From the NCBI GenBank assembly GCA_900543295.1, contig UQQY01000068.1:1-10577 (forward strand): a stretch of DNA of 10,577 nucleotides, read 5' to 3'. Numbering within the stretch: position 1 is the stretch's first letter; every line of letters starts with the position of its first letter. A program made the translations under genes and the position numbers. Source of the DNA: an uncultured Oscillospiraceae bacterium. GTDB lineage: Bacteria; Bacillota; Clostridia; Oscillospirales; Ruminococcaceae. Under the pieces are notes generated by a model. It was not told the origin of the DNA. It did not search any database and saw only the letters and a list, made by a program, of their open reading frames with translations. Below, in pieces: positions 1 through 6,863 of the stretch.

Positions 1-48
1 CTTCGCTGGCTTTCTCCTTTCGAGTTCCTTGTCCAATATGTTTGACAT
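1..48 (-). CDS. Possible start of an unidentified gene (partial, runs off the left edge)
   Basis: On the minus strand an ATG at 48-46 opens a frame of 16 codons, reading MSNILDKELERRKPAK, with no stop before the window edge. It begins 12 nt after the stop of the small zinc-type gene (61-351), so it would be the second gene of the same transcript. The peptide is rich in charged residues but too short to assign to a family. The ribosome site is poor: only a GTAGGG directly against the ATG. A better AAAGGAG lies inside the frame (complement of about 14-20), and it could instead serve a start codon beyond the edge. The call is therefore tentative. Confidence 0.32.
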   Translation of the reverse strand, partial: MSNILDKELERRKPAK

Positions 49-60
49 CCCTACAGTCTT

Positions 61-351
61 TTAACTGCGAAAGTCGTTCCCGCTCCAGGATTCATATATT
101 TCCTTCAGCAGTATCTCATCGGTGAACACCAGCATTTGCAGTTTTTGCATGGCCAGCAGATTGCGGAAATCGTCGGGCTTTTTGTCCGGTGAAAAGCACA
201 TTTCTTTTTGAGAATCAATCAGCTCGCTGAACACGTCGTAAAAGGATTCCAGAAAATTGCGGTGTTCCGCACAAACCGGAATACGAAATCCATTGTATAT
301 AAGCGTTTCGGCCGCCTTCTGTTCACACAACAGACAGGTTGTTTCCTCCAA
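61..351 (-). CDS. Small hypothetical protein with a CxxC...CxxH zinc-binding-type motif
   Basis: This is a 96-residue protein that I cannot assign to a named family. Near the N-terminus, C6-x2-C9 is followed by C27-x2-H30. That spacing is typical of a small zinc ribbon or treble-clef site, so zinc binding is inferred. The rest has no signal peptide or membrane segment and is predicted mainly helical, with a hydrophobic helix-like stretch around residues 64-87. It is probably a cytosolic protein-protein or nucleic-acid binding factor, but no function can be claimed. The start is TTG at 351-349, chosen because GAGGTGATC, a perfect match to the 16S rRNA tail, sits 9 nt upstream. The gene is divergent from the yfcE pair, has its own promoter, and may be co-transcribed with a gene beginning at 48. 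Confidence 0.8.
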   Translation of the reverse strand: MEETTCLLCEQKAAETLIYNGFRIPVCAEHRNFLESFYDVFSELIDSQKEMCFSPDKKPDDFRNLLAMQKLQMLVFTDEILLKEIYESWSGNDFRS

Positions 352-355
352 TGCT

Positions 356-364
356 GATCACCTC
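356..364 (-). promoter_or_regulatory. Strong ribosome binding site that decides a TTG start
   Basis: On the minus strand this reads GAGGTGATC, complementary over nine bases to the 3' end of 16S rRNA. Its GAGG core ends 9 nt before the TTG at 351-349. There is no ATG in a suitable position, so TTG is taken as the start of the 96-residue protein. The long pairing could compensate for the weak start codon (inference). Confidence 0.8.
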
Positions 365-384
365 ACTTCAGGGCAAGTGCTCTT

Positions 385-413
385 ATCATATCATATTTTC
401 ATATGCTTGTCGA
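385..413 (-). promoter_or_regulatory. Predicted sigma-A-type promoter for the 61-351 gene
   Basis: Reading the minus strand, TCGACA (complement of 408-413) and TATGAT (complement of 385-390) are separated by 17 nt. Each matches the vegetative consensus at five of six positions. The start of transcription would fall near 378, leaving a short leader that contains the ribosome site. The -35 lies only 1 nt from the -35 of the opposing promoter, so the two polymerase sites overlap. Confidence 0.65.
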
Positions 414-414
414 G

Positions 415-443
415 TTGCGGCGCTTTATGCTTTGTGATAAAAT
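415..443 (+). promoter_or_regulatory. Predicted promoter for the yfcE-methyltransferase pair (extended -10)
   Basis: TTGCGG (415-420) and TAAAAT (438-443) are spaced by 17 nt, and TGA directly precedes the -10, giving an extended TGn motif that can offset the weak -35. Transcription would begin near 450, about 37 nt before the ATG at 487. It lies back to back with the promoter on the other strand. Confidence 0.6.
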
Positions 444-486
444 AAAAATATTCGAATATACAGCAGCAGAACGGAGCGTTATATTT

Positions 487-1032
487 ATGAAATGGATGAT
501 TGCGTCCGACATTCATGGATCGGCGTATTATTGTGAAAAAATGATCGAAGCGTATCGTATTGAGCGGGCGGATCGGCTTTTGCTGTTAGGCGATCTGCTG
601 TATCATGGGCCCCGCAACGACCTTCCGCGGGACTATGCTCCTAAAAAGGTGATCGCCATGCTGAATGAGATGAAAAATGAGCTGATATGCGTCAGGGGAA
701 ATTGTGAGGCTGAGGTTGACCAGATGGTGCTTGATTTTTCGGTGCTTTCGGAAAGCTGCCTGCTGTTTTCCGGCGGACGCCTGATTTTTGCAACGCATGG
801 GCATCATTATAATACTTCGGCATTGCCTCCGCACAAAACGGGAGATGTGCTGCTGCATGGGCATACGCATATACCAGCCTGTGAGGAAGCGGACGATATG
901 CTGTATCTGAATCCCGGCTCGGTTTCCATTCCCAAAGAGAACAGCCCGCATGGCTATATGACGCTGGAGGACGGTCTGGTTTGCTGGAAGGATTTATTAA
1001 CGGGTGTCTGTTGGCGGGAATACCGGCTGTGA
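487..1032 (+). CDS. yfcE: YfcE/MJ0936-type metallophosphoesterase (phosphodiesterase)
   Basis: This 181-residue protein is close to the length of E. coli YfcE (184) and belongs to the calcineurin-like metallophosphatase family. Those enzymes hydrolyse phosphodiester bonds at a two-metal, usually Mn2+, centre; the physiological substrate of YfcE is not known. The metal and catalytic motifs are complete and in order: D8-I-H10, G35-D36, G71-N72 followed by CE, H104 in THGHH, and H124-G-H-T-H128. No signal peptide is present, so it should be cytosolic. The frame is open back to 403, but the start at 487 is preferred: it has GGAG at 473-476 and places DIHG at the usual N-terminal position. The methyltransferase gene follows after 18 nt, implying one transcript. 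Confidence 0.92.
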   Translation: MKWMIASDIHGSAYYCEKMIEAYRIERADRLLLLGDLLYHGPRNDLPRDYAPKKVIAMLNEMKNELICVRGNCEAEVDQMVLDFSVLSESCLLFSGGRLIFATHGHHYNTSALPPHKTGDVLLHGHTHIPACEEADDMLYLNPGSVSIPKENSPHGYMTLEDGLVCWKDLLTGVCWREYRL

Positions 1033-1050
1033 TTGGGAGAAAACTGCGGA

Positions 1051-1719
1051 ATGAACGAGTTGTATGATAAGTGCGTCCGGCAATGGGATCGAATTTTTGA
1101 AGAGGCCGGATGCTGCGTGCCCGCTTCGCCGGACACCGGTATACCGGCTTTAAATGAAGCGCTTGATTGGTTATGCGAAAAAACTTCATCTGTCCTTGAT
1201 TTTGGCTGCGGAAACGGTATCCTGCTGTTTTTATGCGCGCTGCGCGGAACGAAACGCCACGTTGGAATCGATCTTTCTGCGGCGGGCATTCATGCGGCAA
1301 AGCGATCGTCTGAACAGGCGGCGACCGGGCAGTATTCCTTTCTTCGCGGCGGAATTGAGCGGTTTCACGAAATTGCGGCTGCATCCTTTGATGCGATCAT
1401 CCTTTCTAATATTCTGGATAACCTCACGCCGGAAGATTCGAAGAAGCTGATCGGCGAGTCCTTCCGCGTACTGAAGCCGGGCGGCCGGGTTTTGGTTAAG
1501 CTTAATCCGTATCTGAGCAAAGAAGAGATCGACCGTTTTCATATCCGGATTGTTTCAGGCGATTTTCTGGATGATGGGCTTTATCTTTTGAATTATTCGA
1601 CAGAGAAATGGCGGATACAATTGTCGTCTCTTTTTGCGATAGAGCGGGAAATGACGGCTTTTTTTGCTCAGGCGGATCAGACAAATCGTATATTCCTGCT
1701 GAAAAAATCATCGGCATGA
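1051..1719 (+). CDS. Class I SAM-dependent methyltransferase, substrate unknown
   Basis: This 222-residue protein has a Rossmann-type SAM-binding fold. Motif I is VLDFGCGNG at residues 48-56, the acidic end of strand beta2 is D74 in GIDLS, a motif IV-like segment FDAIILSNILDNL lies at 113-125, and the post-motif segment RVLKPGGRVLVKLN is at 139-152. These features resemble the UbiE/Methyltransf_11 group. No substrate-specific residues are recognisable, so small molecule, lipid or other acceptors are all possible. A TTG at 1033 would extend the frame by six codons. ATG at 1051 is chosen because GGGAGA at 1035-1040 is well spaced for it. It lies 18 nt after yfcE and is followed directly by a terminator, so the two form a two-gene operon. 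Confidence 0.88.
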   Translation: MNELYDKCVRQWDRIFEEAGCCVPASPDTGIPALNEALDWLCEKTSSVLDFGCGNGILLFLCALRGTKRHVGIDLSAAGIHAAKRSSEQAATGQYSFLRGGIERFHEIAAASFDAIILSNILDNLTPEDSKKLIGESFRVLKPGGRVLVKLNPYLSKEEIDRFHIRIVSGDFLDDGLYLLNYSTEKWRIQLSSLFAIEREMTAFFAQADQTNRIFLLKKSSA

Positions 1720-1723
1720 AGCG

Positions 1724-1751
1724 AAACCACTTACTGTAGTAAGTGGTTTTT
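1724..1751 (+). terminator. Rho-independent terminator after the methyltransferase gene
   Basis: A perfect 11-bp inverted repeat, AAACCACTTAC (1724-1734) and GTAAGTGGTTT (1739-1749), encloses a 4-base TGTA loop. It runs into five Ts at 1747-1751. It begins 4 nt after the stop codon at 1719 and should end the yfcE-methyltransferase transcript. The AAACC arm would also give a T-run on the other strand, but no minus-strand gene needs it. Confidence 0.88.
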
Positions 1752-1848
1752 ATACACGGAATAAAATGATGTTTGAAAGAAAGCAGTACATACGGCTGAG
1801 AAGGGTTCAGCATTCCGCTTTTCTTATGTGATGATGCCGTCCGGTATA

Positions 1849-1877
1849 TTGACAAAAATATCGTATTGTAGTAAGAT
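1849..1877 (+). promoter_or_regulatory. Predicted sigma-A-type promoter of uvrBA
   Basis: A perfect TTGACA (-35, 1849-1854) is followed after 17 nt by TAAGAT (-10, 1872-1877). Transcription would start near 1884, giving a leader of about 80 nt before the uvrB ATG. The putative LexA operator at 1886-1899 lies at or just after this start, where a bound repressor would block initiation. Confidence 0.75.
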
Positions 1878-1885
1878 AGACAAAG

Positions 1886-1899
1886 CAAACGATTGTTCT
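1886..1899 (+). promoter_or_regulatory. Candidate LexA (DinR) SOS operator upstream of uvrB
   Basis: The 14 bases CAAACGATTGTTCT resemble the Gram-positive SOS box CGAAC-N4-GTTCG, matching 8 of its 10 fixed positions, with nearly symmetrical half sites AAAC and GTTC. It sits about 9 nt downstream of the -10 of the uvrB promoter. uvrB is a known LexA target in Bacillus subtilis, which supports the assignment. The match is imperfect, and no binding has been shown here. Confidence 0.5.
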
Positions 1900-1965
1900 T
1901 TCTTGGCGTTCGCAAGCGATGTTGCAGACAAATGCGCGGCAGCTTTTTTGAAAGGGAGGGATTCT

Positions 1966-3939
1966 ATGGAGGAACAGAAGGCGTTTAAGCTGGTAGCGCC
2001 CTACCAGCCGACCGGCGATCAGCCGCAGGCGATTGATGCGCTGGTTAAAGGGCTTGAGCATGGGGACAACGGGCAGGTTTTGCTGGGCGTAACCGGTTCC
2101 GGCAAAACTTTTACGATGGCGAACGTTATCCAAAAGATCAACCGGCCGACACTGGTGCTGGCGCATAATAAAATACTGGCGGCACAGCTCTGCTCTGAAT
2201 TTAAAGAATTTTTTCCGGAGAATGCGGTCGAGTACTTTGTGTCCTACTACGACTATTATCAGCCGGAGGCGTATATCCCGAATACCGATACCTATATTGA
2301 AAAGGACAGCGCCATCAACGATGAGATCGATAAGCTTCGTCACTCCGCTACTTCTTCTCTGGCAGAGCGGCGCGACGTCATCATCGTTTCAAGCGTGTCC
2401 TGTATTTATTCTCTGGGCAGTCCGATTGATTACCGAACGATGGTGGTATCGCTGCGTCCGGGCATGGCGATGGAACGTGATACGCTTCTGCGCCGACTTG
2501 TCGGCATTCAGTATGAGCGAAACGATATTAACTTTATCCGAAACAAAATTCGGGTGCGCGGCGACGTGGTGGAGATTTATCCGGCCTATGCGTTTGAAAC
2601 GGCGATCCGCGTTGAGTTTTTCGGGGATGAAATTGACCGGATCAGTGAAATAAATCCGCTGACCGGCGAGGTAAAAAGTGTTGTCGAGCATATTGCGATC
2701 TATCCCGCTTCTCATTACATTGTACCGCCGGATAAAATGCACGAGGCGCTTCAGGAAATCGAAGAAGAGCTTGAAACGCGCGTGAAGTATTTTAAGGATA
2801 ATCAAATGTATCTGGAAGCACAGCGAATTGAGCAGCGGACGCGCTATGATATGGAGATGCTACAGGAAATCGGAACATGCAAGGGCATTGAGAACTATTC
2901 GCGGATTATGGCGCGCAGAGAGCCGGGCAGCACGCCTTATACGCTTTTGGATCACTTTCCAAAGGATTATCTGCTGATTGTGGACGAGTCGCATGTGACA
3001 ATTCCTCAGGTGCGTGGGATGTATTTCGGCGACAATGCGCGAAAGAAAACGCTGATCGATTACGGCTTTCGCCTTCCGTCCGCTTACGACAACCGTCCGC
3101 TCAACTTTGACGAATTCAAGGAAAAAACGAATCAAATCATTTATGTCAGCGCAACGCCGGGCGACTATGAAAAGGAAAACAGCACCCAGACGGTCGAGCA
3201 GGTTATCCGTCCGACCGGACTTGTTGATCCGGAGGTAGTGGTGAAGCCGGTCGAAGGCCAGATCGAGGATCTGCTGTTTGAAATCCGCGCGACCACCGAG
3301 AAAAAGGAAAAGGTGCTTGTCACGACACTTACCAAAAAGATGGCGGAGGATTTAACCGCCTATCTGGAAGGAATGGACGTGCGCGTGCGTTATTTGCATC
3401 ACGACATCGATACCATTGAGCGTATGGAAATTATCCGTGATTTGCGTATGGATCAGTTCGACGTATTAGTCGGCATCAATCTGCTGCGCGAGGGCCTCGA
3501 TATACCGGAGGTTTCGCTCGTCTGTATTTTGGATGCGGATAAGGAAGGATTTCTCCGTTCAGAGACCTCGCTTATCCAGACCATTGGCCGTGCGGCGCGC
3601 AATGCGAACGGCCGCGTTATCATGTATGCGGATTCAGTGACCGGATCGATGGAACGTGCAATTCGTGAGACGGAGCGCCGCCGTGCCATACAGATGGCAT
3701 ACAATGAGGAGCACGGCATTATCCCGCAGACGATAAAGAAGGATGTACGCGACGTCATTGAAATCTCCAAAAAGGGCGAGACGGATGTCCGTATGATTAA
3801 GGCGCGCAAAATGAAAAAATCGGAGCGCGAAGCGCTTATTAAGAAATTAACTGCGGAGATGAAAGCGGCTGCGAAGCTTCTGGAGTTTGAACATGCGGCA
3901 TATCTGCGCGATAAGATTGCAAAGTTGCAGGAGATGTAA
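1966..3939 (+). CDS. uvrB: UvrB, excinuclease ABC subunit B
   Basis: UvrB is the damage-verifying helicase-like subunit of nucleotide excision repair. It is loaded on DNA by UvrA and then recruits UvrC for incision. At 657 residues it is of normal length. Visible features in order are the Walker A GVTGSGKT (41-48), the damage-probing beta-hairpin with its tyrosines (Y94, Y95, Y97, Y98 in YYDYYQPEAYIP), the Walker B-like DESH (340-343), helicase motif VI QTIGRAAR (538-545), and a C-terminal UVR motif (about 626-657) that contacts UvrC. The frame is open back to 1828, but ATG at 1966 is the start: AAAGGGAGGG lies at 1951-1960 and the family-typical N-terminus FKLVAPYQPTGDQ begins at residue 7. 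uvrA follows after 9 nt. SOS control is likely from the upstream box. Confidence 0.99.
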   Translation: MEEQKAFKLVAPYQPTGDQPQAIDALVKGLEHGDNGQVLLGVTGSGKTFTMANVIQKINRPTLVLAHNKILAAQLCSEFKEFFPENAVEYFVSYYDYYQPEAYIPNTDTYIEKDSAINDEIDKLRHSATSSLAERRDVIIVSSVSCIYSLGSPIDYRTMVVSLRPGMAMERDTLLRRLVGIQYERNDINFIRNKIRVRGDVVEIYPAYAFETAIRVEFFGDEIDRISEINPLTGEVKSVVEHIAIYPASHYIVPPDKMHEALQEIEEELETRVKYFKDNQMYLEAQRIEQRTRYDMEMLQEIGTCKGIENYSRIMARREPGSTPYTLLDHFPKDYLLIVDESHVTIPQVRGMYFGDNARKKTLIDYGFRLPSAYDNRPLNFDEFKEKTNQIIYVSATPGDYEKENSTQTVEQVIRPTGLVDPEVVVKPVEGQIEDLLFEIRATTEKKEKVLVTTLTKKMAEDLTAYLEGMDVRVRYLHHDIDTIERMEIIRDLRMDQFDVLVGINLLREGLDIPEVSLVCILDADKEGFLRSETSLIQTIGRAARNANGRVIMYADSVTGSMERAIRETERRRAIQMAYNEEHGIIPQTIKKDVRDVIEISKKGETDVRMIKARKMKKSEREALIKKLTAEMKAAAKLLEFEHAAYLRDKIAKLQEM

Positions 3940-3948
3940 AGGAGTTTT

Positions 3949-6777
3949 ATGGGTATTGAAAAAATTGTCATCAAAGGCGCAAGAGAAAACAATCTGAAAA
4001 ACGTTGATTTGGAGCTGCCGCGCGATAAGCTCATTGTGTTTACCGGCCTGTCCGGTTCAGGCAAATCATCGCTTGCATTCGATACCATTTTTGCAGACGG
4101 CCAGCGGCGCTATATGGAGAGTCTTTCCTCCTATGCAAGGCAGTTCCTTGGACAAATGGAAAAGCCGGATGTGGACTTGATTGAGGGACTTTCGCCCGCC
4201 ATTTCCATCGATCAGAAGACCACCTCCAAAAACCCGCGTTCAACAGTGGGAACTGTGACGGAGATTTACGACTATCTTCGTCTTTTGTACGCCAGAATCG
4301 GCATCCCGCACTGTCCTGTCTGCGGCAGGGAAATCAAGCAGCAGACCGTTGACCAGATGGTGGATCGTGTTCTGGCATTGCCGGAGCGTTCGCGCATTCA
4401 GGTAATGGCGCCGGTTGTCCGCCGCAGAAAGGGCGAGCACGTCAAGGAATTTGAGGCGGCACGCAAAAGCGGCTATGTCCGCGTTCGCGTAGACGGCAAT
4501 ATGTATGAGCTGACCGAGGAGATCAAGCTTGAAAAAAACAAAAAACACACCATTGAAATCGTGGTGGATCGTCTGATTGTACGGGAGGATATTCGTTCGC
4601 GTTTAAGCGATTCGCTTGAAACGGCGATTGGACTGACCGGCGGACTTGCGCTTGTATCCGTAGAGGGCGGGGAGGAGATTTTGTTCTCGCAGAATTATGC
4701 CTGTCCGGATCACGGCGTCAGTATCGGCGAGCTGGAGCCTACGATGTTTTCCTTTAACAATCCGGTCGGCGCATGTGAAAAATGCACCGGTTTGGGGACT
4801 TTTATGAAAGTCGATCCAGATCTGATCGTGCCGAATAAAAATCTCTCCATTCGCGGCGGGGCGATCAAGGCGAGCGGCTGGTATTTCGGCGGCGATGGCG
4901 GCACGATCGCGCAAATGTATTATGATGCGCTGGCGGAGCACTACGGTTTTTCGTTGGACACGCCGTTTGGCGAACTGCCGGAACAGGCGCAGAATATTCT
5001 GTTTTACGGCACAAACGGAGAACGGATCAAGATGACCAGACGCAACGAGTATGGGGAAGGAACCTATCAGACAGAGTTTGAAGGAATCGTCAATAATTTA
5101 GAGCGCCGTTTCCGCGAAACACAGTCAAGTTTTATACGGGATGAAATCGCGCAGTGTATGAGTACCATGCTGTGTCCGGACTGCCATGGCGAGCGCCTGA
5201 AAAAAGAAATACTGGCCGTTACGGTAGGCGGAAAGAACATCAGCGAGTTCTGCAAAATGTCAATATCCGAGGCGATCTCATTTATCGATACGGTTGAGTT
5301 AAGTGAGCACGATCAGATGATCGCGTACCAGATTTTTAAAGAACTGACCTCCAGGCTGCTCTTTTTGGAAAGCGTCGGTCTCGATTACCTGACGCTTTCC
5401 CGTTCGGCCGGCACGCTTTCGGGCGGAGAGAGTCAGCGCATTCGTCTGGCCACGCAGATCGGGTCTTCTCTGGTTGGGGTGCTCTATATTCTCGACGAGC
5501 CGAGCATTGGCCTGCATCAGAAGGACAACGACAAGCTGATTGCCACCTTAAAGCGGCTGCGCGACCTTGGAAATACGCTGATTGTGGTGGAGCATGACGA
5601 GGACACCATGCGTGCGGCGGATTATATTGTAGACGTCGGCCCCGGCGCGGGTGTGCACGGCGGCGAAATTGTCTGTGCCGGGACAGCGGAGGAAATTTGC
5701 GCCTGTGAGCGCTCTGTTACCGGACAGTATTTGAGCGGTCGAAAGAAAATTGAAATACCGAAAGAACGGCGCAAAGGAAACGGACTGTATTTAGAAGTTG
5801 TCGGCGCTGCGGAAAATAACCTGAAAAATATTAACGTAGATATTCCGCTCGGCGTGTTTGCCTGTGTAACGGGCGTATCCGGTTCGGGCAAATCCTCTCT
5901 TGTCAACGAAATTATCTATAAGCAGCTTGCCAAGGATTTAAACGGCGCGCGCACCAAGGCTGGCAGGCATAAAGCGATTAAGGGAATAGAGAATATCGAT
6001 AAGGTTGTCGATATCAGTCAGTCGCCGATCGGACGTACGCCGCGTTCCAATCCGGCAACCTACACCGGAGTGTTTACCGATATTCGGGAGCTGTTTGCAA
6101 TGACGGCGGACGCAAAGACAAGAGGCTATGGAGCATCCCGCTTTTCTTTCAATGTAAAGGGCGGTCGGTGCGAGGCGTGTCAGGGTGACGGCATTGTGCA
6201 GATCGCGATGCACTTTCTCCCAGATATTTTTGTTCCCTGCGATGTCTGCAAAGGGAAAAGGTATAATCGGGAAACTTTAGAGGTAAAATATAAAGGAAAA
6301 ACCATTGCGGATGTCCTGGATATGACGGTTGAGGAGGCACTTTCCTTTTTCTCCGCCGTTCCAAAGATCAGCCGGCGCATTCAGACGCTTTATGATGTGG
6401 GACTTGGATATATCAAGCTCGGACAGTCCGCGACAACGCTTTCGGGCGGTGAAGCGCAGCGCGTAAAGCTTGCGACGGAGCTGTCGCGCCGTTCTACCGG
6501 CAAAACACTTTATATCTTGGATGAACCGACAACCGGTCTGCATACAGCGGATGTACATCGTCTGATTGATATGCTGAACCGACTGGTCGATGCTGGAAAT
6601 TCAGTTCTGGTAATTGAGCACAATCTGGATGTGATTAAAACGGCAGATTATATCATTGATATGGGGCCGGACGGCGGCGATCGCGGCGGTACGATTGTCG
6701 TACAGGGAACGCCGGAAAAGGTTGCCGATACCAAGGAGTCTTATACAGGATATTATTTGAAAAAAATTTTGAAATGA
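3949..6777 (+). CDS. uvrA: UvrA, excinuclease ABC subunit A
   Basis: UvrA is the dimeric ABC-type ATPase that scans DNA for lesions and delivers UvrB. The length of 942 residues is typical. Both ATPase modules are intact. Module I has Walker A GLSGSGKS (33-40), signature LSGGESQR (490-497) and Walker B ending in LDEP (515-518). Module II has Walker A GVSGSGKS (642-649), signature LSGGEAQR (831-838) and LDEP (857-860). The second zinc finger is C741-x2-C744-x19-C764-x2-C767. In the first, the opening pair is C252-x2-H255 rather than CxxC, followed by C276-x2-C279. The ribosome site AAAGGAG (3938-3944) overlaps the uvrB stop codon, so the two genes are translated from one message. There is no terminator between this stop and the rubredoxin promoter. 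Confidence 0.99.
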   Translation: MGIEKIVIKGARENNLKNVDLELPRDKLIVFTGLSGSGKSSLAFDTIFADGQRRYMESLSSYARQFLGQMEKPDVDLIEGLSPAISIDQKTTSKNPRSTVGTVTEIYDYLRLLYARIGIPHCPVCGREIKQQTVDQMVDRVLALPERSRIQVMAPVVRRRKGEHVKEFEAARKSGYVRVRVDGNMYELTEEIKLEKNKKHTIEIVVDRLIVREDIRSRLSDSLETAIGLTGGLALVSVEGGEEILFSQNYACPDHGVSIGELEPTMFSFNNPVGACEKCTGLGTFMKVDPDLIVPNKNLSIRGGAIKASGWYFGGDGGTIAQMYYDALAEHYGFSLDTPFGELPEQAQNILFYGTNGERIKMTRRNEYGEGTYQTEFEGIVNNLERRFRETQSSFIRDEIAQCMSTMLCPDCHGERLKKEILAVTVGGKNISEFCKMSISEAISFIDTVELSEHDQMIAYQIFKELTSRLLFLESVGLDYLTLSRSAGTLSGGESQRIRLATQIGSSLVGVLYILDEPSIGLHQKDNDKLIATLKRLRDLGNTLIVVEHDEDTMRAADYIVDVGPGAGVHGGEIVCAGTAEEICACERSVTGQYLSGRKKIEIPKERRKGNGLYLEVVGAAENNLKNINVDIPLGVFACVTGVSGSGKSSLVNEIIYKQLAKDLNGARTKAGRHKAIKGIENIDKVVDISQSPIGRTPRSNPATYTGVFTDIRELFAMTADAKTRGYGASRFSFNVKGGRCEACQGDGIVQIAMHFLPDIFVPCDVCKGKRYNRETLEVKYKGKTIADVLDMTVEEALSFFSAVPKISRRIQTLYDVGLGYIKLGQSATTLSGGEAQRVKLATELSRRSTGKTLYILDEPTTGLHTADVHRLIDMLNRLVDAGNSVLVIEHNLDVIKTADYIIDMGPDGGDRGGTIVVQGTPEKVADTKESYTGYYLKKILK

Positions 6778-6779
6778 GC

Positions 6780-6808
6780 TTTACAAACTTATACTTATAT
6801 GGTATAGT
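6780..6808 (+). promoter_or_regulatory. Predicted promoter of the rubredoxin gene
   Basis: TTTACA (6780-6785) and TATAGT (6803-6808) are spaced by 17 nt, each matching the vegetative consensus at five of six positions. The -35 begins 3 nt after the uvrA stop codon. The spacer holds a tandem ACTTAT (6787-6792, 6793-6798) and a small dyad TATAC-N7-GTATA (6790-6806). The dyad could be an operator, though AT-rich promoters often show such symmetry by chance. Confidence 0.7.
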
Positions 6809-6863
6809 TGAAGCATAGCAGCGTAAGCTGATGTTGAAAATATGATGAAGGGAGCAAATAACA

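Noticed and set aside
692..1384. 230-residue minus-strand frame
   Set aside because: It lies over two well-recognised plus-strand genes, has low-complexity composition, and has no family features; it is a shadow frame.
1794..1816. GGCTGAGAAGGGTTCAGC, which begins like the CTGAGA element of a TPP riboswitch, before uvrB
   Set aside because: The remaining conserved TPP elements are missing, the downstream genes are DNA repair genes, and the segment lies upstream of the predicted promoter, so it would not be in the leader.
1921..1949. GTTGC/GCAGC hairpin followed by six Ts in the uvrB leader, as a possible attenuator
   Set aside because: The stem is only five pairs including a G-U wobble, with a 13-base loop; too weak to claim.
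1828..1965. 46-residue N-terminal extension of UvrB
   Set aside because: The extension covers the promoter and candidate operator, and a strong ribosome site at 1951-1960 marks ATG 1966, where the family normally begins.
3453..4088. 211-residue minus-strand frame across the uvrB-uvrA junction
   Set aside because: Serine- and arginine-rich shadow of conserved coding sequence, with no ribosome site.
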